The notes: generated by a model from the letters alone, not told the origin. Counted from the stretch's first letter, positions 1 through 9,571 are shown. The stretch is DNA of 64,000 nt from Anaerovibrio sp. JC8 (GCF_002100115.1 NZ_ANBM01000001.1:62001-126000); one strand, 5' to 3'. Translations and numbers: made by a program.

Positions 1-483
1 ACGCACATGCTCCATGGCTGATTCCACCAGAGCCTCTGCCGTAATTCCACCATACTTGGCCAGCAGCTTCTTGTCCAAGGAACCGGCATTAACGCCGATG
101 CGGATTGGAATGTTATGCTTTTTGGCCTCGGTTACCACTGCCTTGACATTGGCCTCGCCGCCAATATTGCCGGGATTGAGGCGCAAAGCGGAAATCCCCT
201 GATTAATGGCTTCCAATGCCAAGCGGTAATCAAAGTGAATATCCGCCACCAAAGGCACATTTACCTTCTTAATAATATTGCCAAGATTAAGGGCAGCATC
301 CATATCGGGCACTGCCAGACGAACGATATCACAGCCTGCGGCCTGAAGGGCATTAATCTGGGCTACAGTGGCTTCAGTGTCTGTGGTTTTGGTATTGGTC
401 ATGGACTGAACAGATATAGGGGCACCGCCGCCAATGGCAACATTGCCAATATGTATCTGTCTTGTTTCTTTACGCTTTATCAC
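1..483 (-). CDS. ispG: 4-hydroxy-3-methylbut-2-enyl diphosphate synthase IspG (N-terminal part, runs off the left edge)
   Basis: This is the first 161 residues of IspG, the iron-sulfur enzyme that turns ME-cPP into HMBPP in the MEP isoprenoid pathway. The start of the family is recognisable: [20 protein letters not shown], then [13 protein letters not shown], and later [11 protein letters not shown] and [10 protein letters not shown]. The GTG start at 483 follows a GGAGGGG ribosome-binding site, 15 bases after the rseP stop. The catalytic cysteines lie beyond the window. With dxr upstream, two MEP-pathway enzymes are encoded in one leftward run. Confidence 0.95.
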   Translation of the reverse strand, partial: MIKRKETRQIHIGNVAIGGGAPISVQSMTNTKTTDTEATVAQINALQAAGCDIVRLAVPDMDAALNLGNIIKKVNVPLVADIHFDYRLALEAINQGISALRLNPGNIGGEANVKAVVTEAKKHNIPIRIGVNAGSLDKKLLAKYGGITAEALVESAMEHVR

Positions 484-497
484 TGGGCACCCCTCCA

Positions 498-1529
498 TTA
501 TCTGGTTATATCATTGAATGTAGCAAAAATCATCAGGCTTATGAGCAGTACCACACCCACAGTCTGGATGTAATACATGGCCTGCTTGCTCATCTGCTTG
601 CCACGCACAGCCTCAATGCAGAGGGTCACAAAGTGACCGCCGTCCAGGGCCGGAACCGGCAACAGATTTACAATGCCAAGGTTAAGGCTCAAGAAGGCAG
701 CAAAATTCAACAGCGGAATAAAGCCGTGCTGAGCCACCTCACCGGCCATCTGGGCCACACCGATTGGACCAGACAGCTCCGATGACGCCCCCTCCTGGGT
801 AAAGAGCATTACCAGTGCTCCCAGCATACTCTTGAAAATACTCCAGGTCTTATCCACTGACAGATAGGCAGCCTCCAACGGATTAACGCTCTCGGTGACA
901 AGGGTACCCTGAATGCCGATGACCACCCGCTTGGTGGCTTCATCCTCCATAGGAATTACAGTGGTGGCCTTTGTCTCATCGCCACGCTGGTAGGTTACCT
1001 CATAAGGCTTGCCGGCACCATCACTTATCAATGCAGAAATATCCTTCCACTCAGCTACCGGCTGGCCATTGATGGTAAGGATTTTGTCTCCCGATGCCAA
1101 GCCAGCAGACTGGGCAGGTGCCCCGGCAATTACATCCCCAACCACAGGCTCCGTGTTGGGGGTCTGAACACCGGTAAAGGCAAAAATCAAAAAGAACAGT
1201 ACCAATGGCAGAACGAAGTTCATAAAGGAACCGGCCAATATTACAATCATCCGCGCCCAAACAGGACGTCTGTAATAAGCCCGCTCCCCTGCATCATTTT
1301 CATCCTCATCAAAATCCATGCCGGCAATGCGGTTAAAGCCTCCCAAAGGAATGGCCCGCAGGGCATACTTGGTTTCCCCCTTCTGCCAGTTCAGCAGTGT
1401 CGGTCCAAAGCCAATGGCAAATTCATCCACCCGCATGCCAGTCATTTTGGCAGTAACAAAATGTCCCCACTCATGAACCAGCACCAAAAGGCCAAATACA
1501 AATACCGCAGATACTATAGTCAATAACAT
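498..1529 (-). CDS. rseP: Site-2 membrane zinc metalloprotease RseP
   Basis: An intramembrane protease that cleaves membrane-anchored anti-sigma factors and leftover signal peptides. At 343 residues it has the HEWGH zinc motif at 19-23 in the first membrane helix, one PDZ domain around 120-190 and the [12 protein letters not shown] motif at 288-299 that supplies the third ligand. E. coli RseP has two PDZ domains; a single one is usual in Firmicutes. It sits between dxr (14 bases upstream) and ispG, the common order for this family, and is probably cotranscribed with them. Its substrate cannot be told from this window. Confidence 0.95.
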   Translation of the reverse strand: MLLTIVSAVFVFGLLVLVHEWGHFVTAKMTGMRVDEFAIGFGPTLLNWQKGETKYALRAIPLGGFNRIAGMDFDEDENDAGERAYYRRPVWARMIVILAGSFMNFVLPLVLFFLIFAFTGVQTPNTEPVVGDVIAGAPAQSAGLASGDKILTINGQPVAEWKDISALISDGAGKPYEVTYQRGDETKATTVIPMEDEATKRVVIGIQGTLVTESVNPLEAAYLSVDKTWSIFKSMLGALVMLFTQEGASSELSGPIGVAQMAGEVAQHGFIPLLNFAAFLSLNLGIVNLLPVPALDGGHFVTLCIEAVRGKQMSKQAMYYIQTVGVVLLISLMIFATFNDITR

Positions 1530-1543
1530 AATGTTTTCTCCCT

Positions 1544-2692
1544 TTATTTAGACAGTTCCTGACGGGTAATCTCCCGGGCCCACCTGTCAGCCTCCAAAAG
1601 CTGCTCCAGAGTTGGGTTATACTGAACCTCAGCCTTGTTCATGGCATTTTCGATTAAATCGTATATCTTCAGGAAACCGGCCTGTCCCTTCAAAAAGGCC
1701 TCAACCGCCACCTCATTGGCAGCATTCATGACACATGGCATGGTACCGCCGGTTTTGCCCGCCTCAAAGGCCAGCTTGAGGCCACGGAAGGTATCCATAT
1801 CCGGCTTTTCGAAGGTCAGCTGGGCCAGCTCATAAAAATCTACCCGCGGGAATCTGGACTCCACTCTTTCAGGATAAGTCAATGCGTACTGAATAGGCAG
1901 ACGCATATCAGTGCACCCCAGCTGCGCCATTACAGTGCCGTCACGATACTGCACCATGGAATGAACGATACTCTGAGGGTGTACCACCACCTGAATCTGA
2001 TCGTAGGTCACACCATAGAGCCACTTGGCTTCAATAACCTCAAGGCCCTTGTTGACCAGAGAAGCGGAATCCACCGTAATCTTCTGCCCCATATTCCAGG
2101 TTGGATGAGCCAGCACATCAGATTTTGTAACCTCTGTAAGCTCACTGGCCTTCCTGCCCCTGAAGGGGCCACCGGAAGCAGTCAGAATAAGCTTTTCCAC
2201 TGCATTTCTGTCCTGTCCCTGCAGGCACTGGAAGAGAGCACAATGCTCACTGTCCACCGGCAAAATGGCACAGCCCATTTCCTTGGCCTTGGCCATTACC
2301 AGCTCACCGGCCACCACAAGAGTCTCCTTGTTGGCAAGGGCAATGTCCTTCTTTGCTTCCAAGGCTGCCATGGTAGGCTCCAGACCGGCAAAGCCCATGA
2401 GAGAGGTAACTACTGTGTCTGCCTCCGGGAACACCGCTGCCTCGATAACAGCCTCACGGCCACCCTTTATAACAGTCCTGCCGGAATAACGGCTCTTTAA
2501 CCGCTCTGCTGCTTCCTTATCGGACAATACAGCCATTTCCGGCTTAAATTCATTAATCTGCTTTTCCAGCAGCTCATCACTGCGATTGGCTACCAGCACA
2601 GATACATGAAACAACTCAGGATTATCACGAACCACATCCAGGGTCTGGGTACCAATGGAACCGGTTGACCCTAAAACAACTAAATTTTTCAT
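1544..2692 (-). CDS. dxr: 1-deoxy-D-xylulose 5-phosphate reductoisomerase
   Basis: Catalyses the NADPH-dependent conversion of DXP to MEP, the first committed step of the MEP isoprenoid pathway. The 382-residue length is normal. The dinucleotide-binding loop GSTGSIG is at 8-14, the metal ligands are in VDSE at 146-149, and the substrate-loop region containing NMGQKITVDSASLVNKG is near 200-216. It lies between cdsA and rseP on the same strand. Clustering with uppS and ispG places isoprenoid supply next to its undecaprenyl user. Confidence 0.96.
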   Translation of the reverse strand: MKNLVVLGSTGSIGTQTLDVVRDNPELFHVSVLVANRSDELLEKQINEFKPEMAVLSDKEAAERLKSRYSGRTVIKGGREAVIEAAVFPEADTVVTSLMGFAGLEPTMAALEAKKDIALANKETLVVAGELVMAKAKEMGCAILPVDSEHCALFQCLQGQDRNAVEKLILTASGGPFRGRKASELTEVTKSDVLAHPTWNMGQKITVDSASLVNKGLEVIEAKWLYGVTYDQIQVVVHPQSIVHSMVQYRDGTVMAQLGCTDMRLPIQYALTYPERVESRFPRVDFYELAQLTFEKPDMDTFRGLKLAFEAGKTGGTMPCVMNAANEVAVEAFLKGQAGFLKIYDLIENAMNKAEVQYNPTLEQLLEADRWAREITRQELSK

Positions 2693-2787
2693 GTCACATA
2701 CTCCTTAAAATATACTTAAAGAGAAATAGGCAATAAAGCATTTTGCTTTACTGCCAATTTATACCCATCAACAAAAACTGCGGCAGC

Positions 2788-3615
2788 TCAGCCGGCAATC
2801 CTTGCACAATACAGAAAATAATATACAAAGGGAACTGTATAGATTACACTGTCAAATCTGTCCCAGATACCACCATGGCCGGGAATGACATTGCCGGAAT
2901 CCTTAATGCCCGTGTAACGCTTAACCACAGATTCAACCAAATCCCCAAGGGTTGCCACAACGCAGATGAAAAAGCCCAGAACGGCCATTACAACCACATC
3001 AAAGCCGAAAAAGACTCCAAGACCGGCCACGGAAGCGGTAGTACCAACAAGGCCTCCAATAAAGCCCTCTATGGTCTTCTTGGGACTGATCTTCTCACAG
3101 AGCTTGTGCTTTCCCAAAAAGCAGCCTGCAAAGTAAGCGAAGGTATCACTGGCCCAGGTGCCAATCAGGGCCACCCAAACCAGGGCACAGCCCAGCTGGA
3201 AATCACCAAGGCTGGTGGCAATATAGGCTTCCTCACCAATGAAGCGAAGCATTACCAGATGAACAAAGGACAAGCCTATATAGAAAACGCCTGCCACTGA
3301 AATAACAGCAGACAAAACATCGAATTTATCGTGATTCAAAACTGTGAGCAGCATAATCACAAGTGCTGAAAGCATTGCCGCACCGACAAGCATACCAGTG
3401 CTGCCCAAGAAGCCGCCGGCCCACATAATGGAAATCATTACCATACCGGTTACCAGTGTAGGCTTGTAGCCCTTCTGCTGAAAGGCATTGCAATACTCAT
3501 ACCAGGCACCAAAGGCCAGCAGCAGTACTGCCCCCGCAAACACCGTTCCACCATTCTGGATGACCAGTGCCGCCAGTATTATGCCAATGATTCCGGTAAT
3601 TATTCTAGTAAGCAT
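2788..3615 (-). CDS. cdsA: Phosphatidate cytidylyltransferase
   Basis: Makes CDP-diacylglycerol from phosphatidate and CTP at the inner membrane, the branch point of phospholipid synthesis. The 275-residue protein is strongly hydrophobic with about seven to eight membrane segments. The C-terminal CDP-alcohol signature is complete: KRYTGIKDSGNVIPGHGG followed by IWDRFD. It starts 12 bases after the uppS stop, so coupling with uppS is likely; uppS-cdsA is a conserved pair in bacteria. Confidence 0.95.
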   Translation of the reverse strand: MLTRIITGIIGIILAALVIQNGGTVFAGAVLLLAFGAWYEYCNAFQQKGYKPTLVTGMVMISIMWAGGFLGSTGMLVGAAMLSALVIMLLTVLNHDKFDVLSAVISVAGVFYIGLSFVHLVMLRFIGEEAYIATSLGDFQLGCALVWVALIGTWASDTFAYFAGCFLGKHKLCEKISPKKTIEGFIGGLVGTTASVAGLGVFFGFDVVVMAVLGFFICVVATLGDLVESVVKRYTGIKDSGNVIPGHGGIWDRFDSVIYTVPFVYYFLYCARIAG

Positions 3616-3627
3616 TCCTTAGTTTCC

Positions 3628-4422
3628 TCATTTCTTTTTACTAAGACCGCCGAATCTTCTGTCTCTCTGGGAGAAGTCCAGCAAGGCCTTATAAAATTCA
3701 GCCTTTGTAAAATCAGGCCAGTTGGTATCTGTAAACCACAGCTCAGCATAGGCCGTCTGCCAGATAAGGAAGTTGCTGAGACGCATGTCACCACTGGTCC
3801 GGATTACCAGATCCACCGGTGATACTCCCGCAGTATCCAGACGCTCCTCTATCATGCTCACGTCTATGTCATCCGGAGCAACATTCCCCGCCTGAACCTC
3901 CTTGGCCAAGGACTGCATAACTCTGAGCATTTCATCCTGACCGCCGTAATTAACGGCAACATTGAACTTTACGCCTGTATTATTGGCGGTACGCCTGCAC
4001 GCATTGTCAAACTGTTCCTGAAGATATGGAGAGAAGCCGTCCAATCTGCCAATAAATTTTATGCGGATTCCCAGCTCATCCATTTCATCCAGTTCCCTTG
4101 CCAGGGAATCAGCAAACAGCTTCATCAAAAACTCAACCTCAGCGGTAGGACGCTTCCAATTCTCCGTGGAAAAGGCATATACCGTGAAAGCCTCGATTTT
4201 CAAATCTACTGCCGCACGCAAAATGGTTTTCAGGGTCTTAACACCTGAAGCATGGCCGGCTGAACGGACCATACCCTGGCCACTTGCCCAGCGTCCGTTG
4301 CCATCCATGATTACGGCAACATGCTTTGGCAATCTGTCTCTATCTATAAGAGCAAGAATTTCTTCCTCTGTTTTTGCATTTTTATTGGAGCTGTTCTTTT
4401 TTCCAAATATTTTTTTTAACAT
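3628..4422 (-). CDS. uppS: Isoprenyl transferase (undecaprenyl diphosphate synthase)
   Basis: Cis-prenyltransferase that makes the C55 lipid carrier for peptidoglycan and surface polymers. The catalytic aspartate is D40 in VAVIMDGNGRWA, followed by the family motifs FTVYAFSTENW and VIRTSGDMRLSNFL. The ATG at 4422 was chosen because AGGAG sits 7 bases before it; an in-frame start 12 codons further up has no such site and would lie in the preceding terminator. The 264-residue length fits. The short lysine-rich N-terminal extension is not catalytic. Confidence 0.95.
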   Translation of the reverse strand: MLKKIFGKKNSSNKNAKTEEEILALIDRDRLPKHVAVIMDGNGRWASGQGMVRSAGHASGVKTLKTILRAAVDLKIEAFTVYAFSTENWKRPTAEVEFLMKLFADSLARELDEMDELGIRIKFIGRLDGFSPYLQEQFDNACRRTANNTGVKFNVAVNYGGQDEMLRVMQSLAKEVQAGNVAPDDIDVSMIEERLDTAGVSPVDLVIRTSGDMRLSNFLIWQTAYAELWFTDTNWPDFTKAEFYKALLDFSQRDRRFGGLSKKK

Positions 4423-4435
4423 AGCAATACTCCTA

Positions 4436-4478
4436 ATCAAAGAAAAGAAGCCCCTCAAAATTACTTATTGAGGGGCCT
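4436..4478 (-). terminator. Intrinsic terminator after the ferredoxin gene
   Basis: A 9-bp stem (4450-4458 with 4468-4476, GCCCCTCAA/TTGAGGGGC) is followed on the minus strand by a pyrimidine-rich tract with several Ts. It separates the rpsB-to-ferredoxin group from uppS, so uppS should depend on read-through or a promoter that I could not identify with confidence. Confidence 0.75.
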
Positions 4479-4516
4479 TTGACACTTTTATCCGTCACTT
4501 GCGGCGGCCGCGTGTC

Positions 4517-4690
4517 TTATTCAGGAGCAACAATTGCACCTACAGGGCAGCCTGCTGCACAAGCACCGCACTCAACGCAAACATCTGCATTGATCTCGTA
4601 CTTGCCGTCGCCCTCAGAAATTGCCTCTACAGGGCAGGTGCCTGCACAAGTACCACAAGAAATACAACCGTCTTCAATCTTGTAAGCCAT
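4517..4690 (-). CDS. 2[4Fe-4S] ferredoxin, clostridial type
   Basis: A 57-residue electron carrier with two classic cluster motifs: C9-x2-C12-x2-C15-x3-C19-P and C38-x2-C41-x2-C44-x3-C48-P. The size matches clostridial ferredoxins, the usual redox partners of [FeFe] hydrogenase and pyruvate:ferredoxin oxidoreductase. Its ATG lies inside the last codons of the preceding gene (17-base overlap), and the AGGAGG in that overlap serves as its ribosome-binding site, so the two are probably translationally coupled. Its setting beside frr and uppS gives no specific partner. Confidence 0.93.
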   Translation of the reverse strand: MAYKIEDGCISCGTCAGTCPVEAISEGDGKYEINADVCVECGACAAGCPVGAIVAPE

Positions 4691-4901
4691 TACTAGAAAC
4701 CTCCTTCAGCAGCCTAGCTGCTATTCCAATGTCTAACGTGCCATCAGGAAGCTGTCGCTGCCTAATGACATAATACCCTTCAGGCTCAAGCTTAAAAAAG
4801 TCCTTAGTCGGTCGGGTTACCGTTACATTATACATTATATGGGCATCATTAAGCAAGGTTTTAGCTAAATGCCAAGGCCTGCCTACAACATCAATTTCCA
4901 T
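4674..4901 (-). CDS. Small protein of unknown function, coupled to ferredoxin
   Basis: A 75-residue protein starting MEIDVVGRPWHLAKTLL, with no membrane segment, signal peptide or cysteine pair. It begins one base after the frr stop and overlaps the ferredoxin start by 17 bases, which supports a real translated gene. I do not recognise a characterised family. Tight placement between ribosome recycling factor and ferredoxin suggests co-expression, but no function can be claimed. Confidence 0.75.
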   Translation of the reverse strand: MEIDVVGRPWHLAKTLLNDAHIMYNVTVTRPTKDFFKLEPEGYYVIRQRQLPDGTLDIGIAARLLKEVSSNGLQD

Positions 4902-4902
4902 A

Positions 4903-5460
4903 TTATACTTCCATTATTTCTTTTTCTTTTGCTTCCTTCAGAGTGTCCACATTCTTGATGAAGCCATCAACGATCTTCTGGAACTTCTCCTGGCCCTTCT
5001 TGGACTCGTCCTCAGTGATTTCCTTGTCCTTTTCCAGCTTCTTGATATGCTCGTTGGCATCACGGCGGATATTGCGGATAGCCACCTTGGCCTCCTCTGC
5101 CTTCTTGCTGACAGTCTTAACCAGCTCCTTGCGGCGCTCCTGGGTAAGCTGTGGAATGGACAGACGGATTGCAGTACCATCGGAGTTAGGGGACAGGCCC
5201 AACTCAGACTTCATGATAGCCTTCTCAATCTCGTGGAGCATGGTCTTTTCCCAAGGCTGAATCATAATCATGCGGGCCTCCGGAACAGAAACCTTTGCCA
5301 CCTGGTTAACAGGAGTTGGGGTACCGTAGTAGTCTACCATTACCTTATCCAAAAGGGAAGGAGTAGCACGTCCGGCACGGAGAGAACCAAACTCTCTCTT
5401 GAGAGCATCAATGGACTTGTTCAGGCGTTCTTCACTGGAAGATATAATGTCGTTAATCAT
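4903..5460 (-). CDS. frr: Ribosome recycling factor
   Basis: Splits post-termination ribosomes together with EF-G. The 185-residue length is standard. The N-terminal helix ([20 protein letters not shown]), [19 protein letters not shown] and the C-terminal helix with [18 protein letters not shown] are characteristic. It starts 2 bases after the pyrH stop, the conserved pyrH-frr pair. A hypothetical gene and ferredoxin follow closely on the same transcript. Confidence 0.97.
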   Translation of the reverse strand: MINDIISSSEERLNKSIDALKREFGSLRAGRATPSLLDKVMVDYYGTPTPVNQVAKVSVPEARMIMIQPWEKTMLHEIEKAIMKSELGLSPNSDGTAIRLSIPQLTQERRKELVKTVSKKAEEAKVAIRNIRRDANEHIKKLEKDKEITEDESKKGQEKFQKIVDGFIKNVDTLKEAKEKEIMEV

Positions 5461-5462
5461 GA

Positions 5463-6179
5463 TTATTTGCCTCCTACTGTAGTACCAATATCTTCACCGA
5501 TAGCTGCACGGTAAATATTTTCAAAATCATCAATCTTGAATACAACCAATGGAATATCATTGTCCATGCAAAGACTGGTGGCAGTGGAATCCATAACACT
5601 CAGGCTGCGGAGCAGAATCTCCTTGTAGCTGATATTGTCAAACTTCTTGGCATCATCATTCTGGTTAGGGTCCTTATCGTAGATACCCTCGGTACCCTTC
5701 TTGCCCATGAGAATAACATCTGCCTCAATCTCAGCGGCTCTGAGTGCTGCGGTAGTATCAGTGGAGAAATATGGGTTACCGGTGCCGGCACCAAAGATTA
5801 CCACACGGCCCTTTTCCATATGACGGGTGGCCTTACGGCGAATGTAAGGCTCTGCCACCTGACGCATCTCAATGGCAGTCTGTACCCGTGCAGGAACATC
5901 CTGCTGCTCCAGGGCATCCTGAATAGCCAATGCATTAATAACAGTAGCCAGCATACCCATGTAGTCAGCCTGGGCACGGTCCATGCCCTTGGCGCTGCCA
6001 GCCAGACCTCTCCAGATGTTGCCACCGCCCACAACGATAGCCACATCAATGCCCGCATCATGAACGCGCTTTATCTGCTTTCCGATAGCTTCAACCACAA
6101 CAGGATTAATACCGAATCCCTGGTCTCCTGCCAAAGACTCACCACTAAGCTTAAGTAGAACGCGCTTGTATTTTCCCAC
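5463..6179 (-). CDS. pyrH: UMP kinase
   Basis: Phosphorylates UMP to UDP in pyrimidine nucleotide supply; a bacterial-type kinase of the amino-acid-kinase fold. The N-terminal phosphate-binding segment [12 protein letters not shown], then [10 protein letters not shown] and [20 protein letters not shown] are typical. The GTG at 6179 is preferred: GGAGG lies 8 bases before it, whereas the in-frame TTG at 6194 is itself part of that ribosome-binding site. The length is then 238 residues. A terminator separates it from tsf. Confidence 0.95.
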   Translation of the reverse strand: MGKYKRVLLKLSGESLAGDQGFGINPVVVEAIGKQIKRVHDAGIDVAIVVGGGNIWRGLAGSAKGMDRAQADYMGMLATVINALAIQDALEQQDVPARVQTAIEMRQVAEPYIRRKATRHMEKGRVVIFGAGTGNPYFSTDTTAALRAAEIEADVILMGKKGTEGIYDKDPNQNDDAKKFDNISYKEILLRSLSVMDSTATSLCMDNDIPLVVFKIDDFENIYRAAIGEDIGTTVGGK

Positions 6180-6253
6180 TGCAACAACCTCCAAATTTGA
6201 GAATAACTAATTTTTTGTATATTTTAACTTTCAAAAACAATATTTACCATTTA

Positions 6254-6294
6254 TATCTTAAAGAAAAGGGACCGCATGTGCAAGTCCCTTTTTC
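6254..6294 (-). terminator. Intrinsic terminator between tsf and pyrH
   Basis: Stem AAAAGGGAC/GTCCCTTTT (6264-6272 with 6284-6292) with a GC-containing loop and a following T-rich tract on the minus strand. It lies about 75 bases before the pyrH start, so pyrH-frr would be partly uncoupled from rpsB-tsf. Confidence 0.75.
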
Positions 6295-6314
6295 TATGAG
6301 AATCAATTATTTAA

Positions 6315-7187
6315 TTACTTAATCTGAGCTGCAACCTCTGCTGCGAAGTCCTCATTCTTCTTCTCAAGGCCCTCACCCATCTCAAAGCGGGTGAAGCGGA
6401 GAACCTTAACATCACCAAGGATGTCCTGAATGGTCTCATGGTCGGAAGACTTGAAGAACTCCTGCTCAACAAGGCAAATCTCTTTATAGGTTTTGTTAAG
6501 ACGGCCTTCAACCATCTTGTCAACGATGTTCTCAGGCTTGCCCTCTTCCAGAGCCTGTGCACGAAGAACTGCACGCTCATGGTCGAGATACTCAGGATCA
6601 ACGCCACTGCGGTCAATACTCTGTGGCTTCTGAGCAGTAATCTGAAGAGCGATATCCTGTGCCAGCTCATCGCTGCCGCCGGAAAGCTCAACTACTACAC
6701 CGATCTTGCCACCCATGTGAATGTAGGTAGCCAGCTTCTTGTCGGAAGTGTATACAACGAAACGACGGAGGGAGAGCTTCTCACCGATGGAAGCAACAGC
6801 CTCGGTCATGGTATCAGCAACGGTCTTGCCATCCAGCATGGAAGCGTTGAGAGCATCAATATCAGCAGGCTTGGTAGCAATGATGTGCTCTGCAATCTTC
6901 TTTACCAGCTCCTTGAAGTTGTCGTTCTTTGCAACGAAGTCAGTCTCGGAGTTAACCTCTACCAGACATGCAGTGTTGGAAGCAGCATCATAAGCAGCAG
7001 CAACAACACCCTCGGAAGCAATACGGCCAGCCTTCTTGGCAGCCTTGGAAATGCCCTTCTCACGGAGATAATCGATAGCCTTGTCCTTGTCGCCATCGCA
7101 CTCAACGAGAGCCTTCTTGCAGTCCATCATACCAGCGCCGGTAATTTCGCGCAGTTCCTTAACTAATGCAGCAGTAATCTGTGCCAT
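6315..7187 (-). CDS. tsf: Translation elongation factor Ts
   Basis: Nucleotide exchange factor for EF-Tu. The 290-residue protein has the N-terminal UBA-like segment ([20 protein letters not shown]) and the TDFVAKND signature near residue 80. It follows rpsB on the same strand, the universal rpsB-tsf order, but a strong hairpin terminator lies between the two genes and another follows it. The amounts of S2 and EF-Ts are therefore likely set separately. Confidence 0.97.
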   Translation of the reverse strand: MAQITAALVKELREITGAGMMDCKKALVECDGDKDKAIDYLREKGISKAAKKAGRIASEGVVAAAYDAASNTACLVEVNSETDFVAKNDNFKELVKKIAEHIIATKPADIDALNASMLDGKTVADTMTEAVASIGEKLSLRRFVVYTSDKKLATYIHMGGKIGVVVELSGGSDELAQDIALQITAQKPQSIDRSGVDPEYLDHERAVLRAQALEEGKPENIVDKMVEGRLNKTYKEICLVEQEFFKSSDHETIQDILGDVKVLRFTRFEMGEGLEKKNEDFAAEVAAQIK

Positions 7188-7220
7188 TGTTTATTTCCCC
7201 CTATTAACTCGGTTTTTTAT

Positions 7221-7260
7221 CGAAAAAATAAGGGATAAGGGATATCCCCTTACCCCTTTT
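7221..7260 (-). terminator. Intrinsic terminator/attenuator between rpsB and tsf
   Basis: A 12-bp stem (7230-7241 with 7247-7258, one wobble) followed on the minus strand by ATTTTTT (7223-7229). The spacer is only 84 bases long, so it probably lets a fraction of rpsB transcripts continue into tsf. Confidence 0.8.
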
Positions 7261-7271
7261 AAGGTTTTATA

Positions 7272-7988
7272 TTACTCAGCTTCCTCAGCTGGAGCCTCAG
7301 CAGCCTCGCCCTGACGGCCCTCGATAACAGCGTCTGCAATCTTGCCGGTAATGAGCTTTACTGCACGGATAGCATCATCGTTACCAGGAATTGGGAAATC
7401 AATCTCATCTGGATCGCAGTTGGTATCGATAATAGCAACGATAGGAATGTTCAGCTTGTGAGCCTCAGCTACAGCGATTCTTTCCTTGCGTGGGTCAACG
7501 ATGAACAGAGCACCTGGGAGCTCCTTCATCTCCTTGATACCGCCGAGATACTTCTCGAGCTTCTCCATCTCATGCTTCAGGCCCTGTACTTCCTTCTTGG
7601 TGAGAACCTCGAAAGTACCGTCCTCAGCCATAGCCTCAAGCTCCTTCAGACGCTTAACGCGGGTCTGGATGGTCTTGAAGTTGGTGAGCATGCCGCCCAA
7701 CCAACGCTCGTTAACGAAGTACTGGTCAGCCTTGATAGCCTCTTCCTTAATAGCTTCCTGAGCCTGCTTCTTGGTACCAACGAACAGAACGGACTTGCCC
7801 TCCTCAGCTACGCTGCGAACGAAGTTGTAAGCCTCTTCTGCCTTCTTAACGGTCTTCTGAAGGTCAATGATGTAGATACCATTGCGCTCGGTGAAGATGT
7901 ACTTAGCCATCTTAGGGTTCCATCTTCTGGTCTGATGTCCGAAATGAACACCAGCTTCTAATAACTGTTTCATAGAAACAACTGCCAT
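7272..7988 (-). CDS. rpsB: Small ribosomal subunit protein S2
   Basis: A 30S subunit protein that binds 16S rRNA late in assembly. It has the S2 signatures [16 protein letters not shown] near the N terminus and [20 protein letters not shown] near residue 190, and an alanine/glutamate-rich acidic tail. The 238-residue length is normal. The ATG at 7988 follows AGGAGGTG. It has its own promoter and a structured leader, unlike most neighbouring genes, which is consistent with autoregulation by S2. Confidence 0.97.
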   Translation of the reverse strand: MAVVSMKQLLEAGVHFGHQTRRWNPKMAKYIFTERNGIYIIDLQKTVKKAEEAYNFVRSVAEEGKSVLFVGTKKQAQEAIKEEAIKADQYFVNERWLGGMLTNFKTIQTRVKRLKELEAMAEDGTFEVLTKKEVQGLKHEMEKLEKYLGGIKEMKELPGALFIVDPRKERIAVAEAHKLNIPIVAIIDTNCDPDEIDFPIPGNDDAIRAVKLITGKIADAVIEGRQGEAAEAPAEEAE

Positions 7989-8094
7989 AGTGGTGCACCT
8001 CCTGTTTTTATTTCCTCCGCCAGCCTCATCCGTTTAAACCACCACTTTGGGCACAGGTTAAACGTCCTCTGGCGTGCGTTTTCTAATTACACCG
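7989..8094 (-). promoter_or_regulatory. Structured 5' leader of rpsB, candidate S2 autoregulatory element
   Basis: The untranslated leader of about 105 nt folds into nested stems: an outer pair CGCCAG/CTGGCG (8069-8074 with 8018-8023) and an inner pair CGTTTAACC/GGTTTAAACG (8056-8064 with 8031-8040, one bulged base), with a GC-containing apical loop. It ends at the AGGAGG of rpsB. Ribosomal protein leaders that bind their own product are well known; assignment to S2 is inference from position and structure. Confidence 0.55.
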
Positions 8095-8100
8095 TGAAAT

Positions 8101-8129
8101 ACTATACCATATAGAATTATAGAATGCAA
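8101..8129 (-). promoter_or_regulatory. Sigma-A type promoter of rpsB
   Basis: The -35 hexamer TTGCAT (8124-8129) and -10 hexamer TATAGT (8101-8106) are separated by exactly 17 bases on the minus strand. The expected transcription start is near 8094, just downstream of the rng stop codon side, giving the leader described above. Confidence 0.75.
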
Positions 8130-8137
8130 CTATAATT

Positions 8138-9571
8138 TTATCTTTGTGTGAGAATATAACTGCCCGGGGATATTTCCCGTGAAGCCTCTATGGTCACCTC
8201 TGCCCCGAAATCCTCCATGAGCCTTCTGAAGCTGTCCATGGCCTTGATTTCATTGGCGGCCTGAGGATGAAGCTGAAGCAGATACCCATTGGCAGCATGC
8301 TTTTTGGCTTCCACCCGCCGAATGTTGCGGCTGATTTTCACAGCCAGGGTTTCCGGTGACAGGACCCTGCCGGTGCCCTCACAGACCGGACACTGGCAAT
8401 AGAGCAGGCTTTCCAGATTTTTGCGGGATTTTCTTCTGGTAATTTCCACCAGACCAAGGGAGGTGATATCCACAATATTGGTTTTTGACCGATCCCCCTG
8501 GGCCAGCTGGCGCATTCTTTCCAGCAGTCTTTCGTTCTGCTCCGGACTGTCCATATCAATAAAATCCACCAATATAATGCCGCCCATATCCCGCAGGCGA
8601 AGCTGACGCATTATCTCATCCGCCGCTTCAATATTCAGCTTATAAACCGTGTCAGCGAGGTTCATATCACCTACAAAGCTGCCGGTATTCACATCAATCA
8701 CCGTCATGGCCTCGGTCTTGTCAATAACCAAAAAGCCCCCGGATTCCAGCTCCACAGTGCGGCCGTTCAGCTTCTCCATGGCCTCGGTAATGCCATTATC
8801 CTTGAAGATATTGCGGCCTTCATAAAGCTCAATGCGGGACAGCATATCCGGTGCAGTGGCCTTTATCAAATCGCAGACCCGCTTATACATCCTTGGATTA
8901 TCTATAACCATTTTGTCCACATCATCCGTGAGATAATCCCGGACAATGCGAATCACCAGATCTGCATCACGGTAAAGCAGTGCGCTGGTGGCAGAGAGCT
9001 TGGCCTTGGCCAGTATCTCATCCCATATTTTCATGAGATAACGGATATCCTTGACGATATTTTCCGCCGGCTGGCCCTGGGCCGCTGTGCGGATAATACA
9101 GCCCATGTTCTTTGGCACCTCGGCCCGGACAATGTCGTGAAGCCGCTGCCGCTCCCCATCGTCCTCTATACGATGGGAGGTGCCAATATAGGCGGAATTT
9201 GGCATCAATACCACATGACGGCCGGGGATGGACAGATGCATGGTAGCCCGCGGACCCTTGGTGCCCACCTCGTCCTTTATAATCTGAACGATGACATTCT
9301 GGCCAACGGTGATATTTTCACGGGGAGAATTTGCCTGGGCCTTTGATGCAATTTTGCCATTGCCCACATATAAAAAGGCATTCTTGGGCTGGCCAATATC
9401 CACAAATGAGGCCTGCATGCCCTTAAGGACATTCTGCACCTGGCCTTTATATATGTTGCCTACCAGATGGGCATGCTCCGGCCGTTCCAGCTCCAGCATG
9501 GCTAACTGGCCGTCTTCCACCACTGCCATCCGGGTCTCTTCCGGCATAACATTTACATATATTGTTTTCAT
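8138..9571 (-). CDS. rng: Ribonuclease G/E family endoribonuclease
   Basis: Single-strand-specific endoribonuclease acting in rRNA maturation and mRNA decay. The 477 residues contain an S1 domain (about 35-125), the DNase-I-like catalytic domain with metal-binding aspartates D293 (VIDVNTGSF) and D336 (ILVDFIDMD), and the zinc-link CPVC at 394-397. It lacks the long disordered tail of E. coli RNase E, so RNase G-like. It follows the TIGR03960/TIGR03936 pair as in many Firmicutes, but rpsB rather than rplU comes next. Confidence 0.93.
   Translation of the reverse strand: MKTIYVNVMPEETRMAVVEDGQLAMLELERPEHAHLVGNIYKGQVQNVLKGMQASFVDIGQPKNAFLYVGNGKIASKAQANSPRENITVGQNVIVQIIKDEVGTKGPRATMHLSIPGRHVVLMPNSAYIGTSHRIEDDGERQRLHDIVRAEVPKNMGCIIRTAAQGQPAENIVKDIRYLMKIWDEILAKAKLSATSALLYRDADLVIRIVRDYLTDDVDKMVIDNPRMYKRVCDLIKATAPDMLSRIELYEGRNIFKDNGITEAMEKLNGRTVELESGGFLVIDKTEAMTVIDVNTGSFVGDMNLADTVYKLNIEAADEIMRQLRLRDMGGIILVDFIDMDSPEQNERLLERMRQLAQGDRSKTNIVDITSLGLVEITRRKSRKNLESLLYCQCPVCEGTGRVLSPETLAVKISRNIRRVEAKKHAANGYLLQLHPQAANEIKAMDSFRRLMEDFGAEVTIEASREISPGSYILTQR

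Noticed and set aside
115-573. Plus-strand open frame of about 150 codons
   Set aside because: It lies antisense to ispG, whose protein sequence is clearly conserved, and has no ribosome-binding site.
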